NCBI GenBank assembly: GCA_035548775.1
Contig: DASZSI010000165.1
Coordinates: 1-7,971, forward strand
Direction: 5' to 3'
From: UBA7672 sp035548775
GTDB lineage: Bacteria; Pseudomonadota; Alphaproteobacteria; Caulobacterales; Hyphomonadaceae
Length of the DNA: 7,971 nucleotides
This document shows positions 5,583-7,971 of the stretch, in pieces. The position numbers were made by a program, and so were the translations under genes. Within the stretch, counting starts at the first letter, position 1; the number at the start of each line of letters is the position of its first letter. The notes beneath the pieces were generated by a model. It was given only the letters and a program-made list of their open reading frames with translations, ran no database searches and was not told the DNA's origin.

Positions 5583-6548
5583 CCACTTTCCAAGGCTGCC
5601 GCCGATATCCCGCTGGTCCCGGCGGGTCTGGACCGCGCCGCGCATCATCGCCGCGACCCCGCCTGGCTCGATGCGGCGTTTGCCTCCGACAAGGCGCGGG
5701 TGCTGGTGATGCGCGAAGGCCTGCCGCTGGTGCAGGGCTCGGGGCCAGGCATTGTGCCCGCCGCCGTCGGCTCGCCGCTGGGGCCCGGCCGGCCGATCCT
5801 GTGGCTGGGACCACAGGCCGCGATGCTGAGCCAGAAATACATCCGCCTGTTCCTCGGCGAGACAGAAAAAGGCTCGCCCGTCTTCGCGATCGAACTGCCG
5901 TCCTCGTTCAACCTCGACACGTCGCCGATCGCGGGCCTTGGCGCGTTCGACGATTTCCGGTCGGCGGCGCAGGCGATGGACCCATTCAATGGCGGCTGTG
6001 CGGCGACCGCCCGGGCGCTGTTCGAATGGCATCGCCGCCACGGCTTCTGCAGCGTGTGCGGGGAAAAATCCAGCATCGAGGAAGCCGGCTGGAAGCGGAA
6101 ATGCCCGAGCTGCGACGCCGAGCATTTCCCGCGCACCGATCCGGTGGTGATCATGCTCGCTGTGCGGGGCGACAAGGCGCTGATGGGCCGGCAGAAGGCC
6201 TGGCGTCCGGGCTTCTGGTCGTGCCTTGCAGGCTTTGTCGAGCCGGGCGAGACGATCGAGCAGGCGGCCGCGCGCGAGATCTTCGAGGAGGCGGGCGTGC
6301 GCTGCACGACCAAGGCCGACTACCTCTTCTGCCAGCCCTGGCCATTTCCCTCTTCGCTGATGATCGGGATGATCCTCGAAGCGGACTCGGAGGAGATCAC
6401 CATCGACGGCGCCGAGCTGGAGACTGCGCGCTGGTTCACCCGCACGGAGATGGCGTCCATGATGGCCGGCACGAACCCGGAAGCCTTCCCGCCGATGCGC
6501 TTTGCCATCGCGCACCACGTCATCAAGGCGTGGCTGGAGCGCGGATAG
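5580..6548 (+). CDS. nudC: NudC-type NADH pyrophosphatase (Nudix hydrolase with zinc ribbon)
   Basis: Hydrolyses NAD(H) to NMN(H) and AMP; E. coli NudC also removes NAD caps from RNA. The 322-residue product has an N-terminal Nudix-like domain (about 15-120, with LDRAAHHRRDPAWL). A zinc ribbon follows with cysteines 157, 160, 175 and 178 (FCSVC and CPSC), then HFPRTDPVVIML (182-193). The complete Nudix box is GFVEPGETIEQAAAREIFEE (218-237) followed by AGV (238-240). The NudC signature QPWPFPSSL (252-260) follows it and separates this family from other Nudix enzymes. I chose GTG at 5580 because AGGAAG (5567-5572) stands 7 bases before it and because the family's N-terminal segment begins soon after; ATG at 5709 would cut into that domain. 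An upstream ATG at 5469 would overlap the TIR gene and adds unrelated residues. It is longer than E. coli NudC (257), as in other Alphaproteobacteria. It is coupled to the upstream TIR gene and ends at the shared terminator at 6574. Confidence 0.95.
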   Translation: MPLSKAAADIPLVPAGLDRAAHHRRDPAWLDAAFASDKARVLVMREGLPLVQGSGPGIVPAAVGSPLGPGRPILWLGPQAAMLSQKYIRLFLGETEKGSPVFAIELPSSFNLDTSPIAGLGAFDDFRSAAQAMDPFNGGCAATARALFEWHRRHGFCSVCGEKSSIEEAGWKRKCPSCDAEHFPRTDPVVIMLAVRGDKALMGRQKAWRPGFWSCLAGFVEPGETIEQAAAREIFEEAGVRCTTKADYLFCQPWPFPSSLMIGMILEADSEEITIDGAELETARWFTRTEMASMMAGTNPEAFPPMRFAIAHHVIKAWLERG

Positions 6549-6573
6549 AGAATATCCGAAGCCGGAAACGAAA

Positions 6574-6597
6574 ACGCCCCCGCTTGCGCGGGGGCGT
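6574..6597. terminator. Rho-independent terminator shared by nudC and the convergent outer membrane gene
   Basis: ACGCCCCCGC (6574-6583), loop TTGC, and GCGGGGGCGT (6588-6597) form a perfect 10-bp stem. Read on the minus strand the stem is followed by TTTCGTTTCC, a good U-rich tail, so it mainly ends the outer membrane protein message. On the plus strand the tail is weaker (CTCGATT), but it lies 26 bases after the nudC stop and probably serves both. Confidence 0.88.
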
Positions 6598-6603
6598 CTC
6601 GAT

Positions 6604-6630
6604 TGATCCCTGAGGAGAGAGAAGGGATCA
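6604..6630. repeat. Inverted repeat over the stop codon of the outer membrane protein gene
   Basis: TGATCCCT (6604-6611) and AGGGATCA (6623-6630) are perfectly complementary 8-base arms around an 11-base purine-rich loop. The right arm includes the minus-strand TGA stop at 6630-6628. It forms a second stem just before the main terminator in the minus-strand message and may protect the 3' end or help termination. Confidence 0.7.
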
Positions 6631-7104
6631 GAAGTGCCGGACGTAGGACAGGTTGTAGGCGTCCACATCGCCCACGTCGTAGTCGTGGCGGGTCCAGTCG
6701 GCGCGGATGCCGTCCTGCGAGGTAACGTGCCATTCGCCGCCGGCGCCCCAGGCAAAGCCGTCTTCATCGCCGCCCGGAGAGGTGTCGATGCGCGACCAGC
6801 CGGCGCGGGCGAAGATGTCGAAGCTGTCGCTGATCGGCAGCTTGCCGACGACGAAGGCGCCGAGCTCGCTGTCGAGCTTGGTGCCCGAGTCCTTCTTCAC
6901 GCCGAATGAGCCTTCGCCTTCGATCCCCCAGTACTTGCCGAAGTCGGCGCCGACGCGACCGGTGATGGCGCCGAGGTCAGCGCCGCCGTCGCCGTCGAAT
7001 TGGGTATAGCCGCCGCTGACATAAACGTTGGTCTGCGCATTGGCGGACATGAAAGCCGGGGCGACCAGCATGGACGCGGCCGCGAGGGCGAGTTTCAGTT
7101 TCAT
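6628..7104 (-). CDS. Small outer membrane beta-barrel protein (OmpA-like fold)
   Basis: The 158-residue precursor starts MKLKLALAAASMLVAPAFMS, a clear signal peptide with likely cleavage after ANA (21-23), leaving a mature protein beginning QTNVYVSGGYTQF. The mature part has alternating hydrophobic/polar stretches typical of membrane strands: NVYVSGGYTQF, ITGRVGADFGKYWGIEGEGSFG, ELGAFVVGKL, FDIFARAGWSRI, AWGAGGEWHV, GIRADWTRHDY and AYNLSYVRHF. It ends in phenylalanine, the usual C-terminal signal for insertion by the BAM complex. Length fits an eight-stranded barrel. Function is unknown; such small barrels are often structural or surface proteins without enzyme activity. GGAG (7116-7113) lies 8 bases before the ATG but sits in a small hairpin. 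It is a single-gene unit ending at the terminator at 6574-6597, convergent with nudC. Confidence 0.88.
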   Translation of the reverse strand: MKLKLALAAASMLVAPAFMSANAQTNVYVSGGYTQFDGDGGADLGAITGRVGADFGKYWGIEGEGSFGVKKDSGTKLDSELGAFVVGKLPISDSFDIFARAGWSRIDTSPGGDEDGFAWGAGGEWHVTSQDGIRADWTRHDYDVGDVDAYNLSYVRHF

Positions 7105-7112
7105 GGGGAAGA

Positions 7113-7129
7113 CTCCAGTTTGTCTGGAG
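7113..7129 (-). promoter_or_regulatory. Hairpin holding the Shine-Dalgarno of the outer membrane gene
   Basis: On the minus strand CTCCAG (7129-7124), loop ACAAA, and CTGGAG (7118-7113) form a 6-bp stem. The 3' arm contains GGAG, the only good Shine-Dalgarno, 8 bases before the ATG at 7104. Folding would hide the ribosome site. Whether it regulates translation is inference. Confidence 0.55.
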
Positions 7130-7650
7130 CAGGGTTCCGAAGGAATTGCGTGATCCCGACGGTGATACCCGCTCTGGTTTCAGCTCGAACCGAACCAGCC
7201 GTCCCCGCGGGGAGTTTGCCGTCTCGGCCCATCTATCCACCCAGCACGGGTGATATGCAGCCTAAGTAGGAACAGTACAAAGTTGTTCCTCCCTGGATTC
7301 CGATTAAAGATAGTTAGGTGGCGCCGCAGCAACACTCAGTATGTCAAACGGCATTACTTTAGTGATCATGGCGAAATCTTGCCGAATACCTGAAATCCAG
7401 GCCGGTTCATTAAACTTGTATTTGCCGTGTGGCGCGCTTCGAGACTTCGCGCGCATGGGCACAGGCGTTGGCCGCTTGGCCATCGACAGATGTGTCGGGC
7501 TGTCCGCACAAACAATGGACCGGAAGTATTGGGTCCAATGCGGCGCAAATGCGTCGGTTTCAGGAACGCTTCGGGACGAGGCGAGGTTTCGTCGAAACAA
7601 TCCGTCTACTGCTGATCGCAGGTGGGCTGTTCACAAGACACACCCTCTCC
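7130..7650. other. Intergenic stretch without a supported gene
   Basis: This stretch lies upstream of the outer membrane gene and is less GC-rich than the coding regions around 7260-7430. Open frames exist on both strands (for example plus 7341-7853 and minus 7304-7600), but none has a Shine-Dalgarno, a recognisable domain or steady third-position GC bias. Small symmetric elements occur: TCCCCGCGGGGA near 7202-7213, TGGACC/GGTCCA arms around 7517-7538, and GTTTCGTCGAAAC near 7579-7599. The promoter of the outer membrane gene should lie in its left part but cannot be pinned down. Confidence 0.5.
7268..7290. repeat. Inverted repeat upstream of the outer membrane gene
   Basis: AGGAACA (7268-7274) and TGTTCCT (7284-7290) are perfect 7-base arms around 9 bases. 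It lies about 165 bases upstream of the outer membrane gene start, in an AT-richer stretch, and could be an operator or part of a promoter region. No clear -35/-10 pair was found near it. Confidence 0.5.
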
Positions 7651-7652
7651 CT

Positions 7653-7674
7653 CAGGCCGGTGGGACACCGCCTG
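7653..7674. repeat. GC-rich hairpin just before the terminator-like stem
   Basis: CAGG-C-CGGTG (7653-7662) pairs with CACCG-CCTG (7666-7674) with one bulged C and a GGA loop. It precedes the 7684-7719 hairpin by 9 bases. Both may belong to one structured RNA or repeat element. Confidence 0.5.
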
Positions 7675-7683
7675 GGATGCTGT

Positions 7684-7719
7684 GTCTGGCCTCAGCCCTT
7701 GCGGGCTTTTGGCCAAGAC
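7684..7719 (+). terminator. Terminator-like hairpin followed by a T run
   Basis: AGCCC (7694-7698), loop TTGC and GGGCT (7703-7707) form a stem followed by TTT (7708-7710), a small rho-independent terminator shape on the plus strand. It is nested in a longer stem, GTCTGGCC (7684-7691) with GGCCA-A-GAC (7711-7719, one bulged A). No gene ending before it was identified, so what it terminates is unknown. Confidence 0.45.
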
Positions 7720-7727
7720 GGTGGGTG

Positions 7728-7912
7728 CGCCTCCGGACAGGTGGAGGGCGTGGGGACGCGGGGGTGATCCCGCGTGGGGTAGTCTTGCTCACCGCCTTGC
7801 GGCGGGATCGCTCGGGGTTTTACGCGGGTCCCGCGTCCCCCATACCGTGCTGAGCGCCCCGACCGGATGGCCCCAGGTCGCCCTGGAACGTCCGGCTCTA
7901 GCATCAGGGCGC
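7728..7912. repeat. Dense cluster of GC-rich inverted repeats, unknown nature
   Basis: At least six complementary pairs fall within 185 bases. They are CCTCC 7730-7734 with GGAGG 7743-7747; ACGCGGG 7756-7762 with CCCGCGT 7769-7775; CCGCC 7792-7796 with GGCGG 7801-7805 (TTGC loop); and GGGGACGCGGG 7752-7762 with CCCGCGTCCCC 7830-7840. Further pairs are GATCCCGC 7766-7773 with GCGGGATC 7802-7809, and a nested stem GCGCCC 7854-7859/GGGCGC 7907-7912 enclosing CCGGA 7863-7867/TCCGG 7891-7895 and CCAGG 7873-7877/CCTGG 7882-7886. Some of these pairings exclude each other. The density suggests a folded RNA or a mobile palindromic element. I found no match to tRNA, tmRNA, RNase P, 6S or group II intron landmarks. 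An 86-codon frame on the minus strand across it is Pro/Arg-rich and not convincing. Confidence 0.5.
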
Positions 7913-7971
7913 GTGGGAGGTCGGTCCCCAGTACCAGGGATCCGCCTCGCATTGCTTCCCCCCCGGGGATC

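Noticed and set aside
5565..6767. 400-codon open frame on the minus strand
   Set aside because: Antisense to nudC, whose zinc ribbon and Nudix box are clear on the plus strand; it also runs across the terminator at 6574-6597.
7341..7853. 170-codon open frame on the plus strand, and a 112-codon frame within 7429-7767
   Set aside because: Both pass through the terminator-like hairpin and the palindromic block, lack a Shine-Dalgarno and resemble no family. A short stretch near 7430-7600 looks slightly gene-like, but not enough to call.
7692..7952. 86-codon open frame on the minus strand
   Set aside because: Pro/Arg-rich product made by reading the palindromic GC-rich block; no start signal and no recognisable motif.
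7684..7971. Possible tRNA, tmRNA, RNase P RNA, 6S RNA or group II intron
   Set aside because: Strong hairpins prompted a check, but no T-arm sequence, RNase P P4 sequence, tmRNA ends or intron domain V with a GNRA-type loop was found on either strand.

Overview
The window is GC-rich (by eye around 65%) and reads as chromosomal DNA of an alphaproteobacterium. The grounds are an alphaproteobacterial-type DnaX (no zinc-module cysteines, a clade-type C-terminal domain after tau), the long NudC form starting with an LDRAAHHRRDPAWL-like segment, and a short SRP RNA of about 94 nt. Family level cannot be fixed by eye; Hyphomonadaceae or Caulobacterales-like lineages are only a guess. No phage, transposase, integrase, CRISPR or tRNA was seen.

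Left part (1-1390): the N-terminal 248 codons of fmt (methionyl-tRNA formyltransferase) run leftwards out of the window. A small two-helix membrane protein gene (787-1056) is divergent from fmt and converges, with a 4-bp gap, on ybaB/ebfC.

Middle part (1061-4412, mostly minus strand): an SRP RNA gene with its own promoter, a five-helix membrane protein of unknown function, dnaX (clamp loader tau/gamma) and ybaB all point left. dnaX and ybaB overlap by one base (TGATG) and are certainly co-translated. The order SRP RNA-dnaX-ybaB is an old bacterial gene order (scr-dnaX-yaaK-recR in Bacillus subtilis). Here it is interrupted by the membrane protein gene and lacks an adjacent recR.

Right of centre (4523-6548, plus strand): a TIR domain protein with four C-terminal membrane helices is followed, one base after its stop codon, by a NudC-type NADH pyrophosphatase whose Shine-Dalgarno lies inside the TIR gene. 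Both families act on NAD, so this tight pair is the most interesting part of the window: a candidate NAD-directed, membrane-anchored stress or defence module. It could instead be a TIR gene sitting upstream of a housekeeping nudC.

Right end (6574-7971): a strong terminator lies between nudC and a convergent small outer-membrane beta-barrel gene. The latter's Shine-Dalgarno sits in a small hairpin. The last ~870 bases hold no gene I can support. They contain one terminator-like hairpin on the plus strand and then an unusually dense set of GC-rich inverted repeats (7728-7912) of unknown nature.
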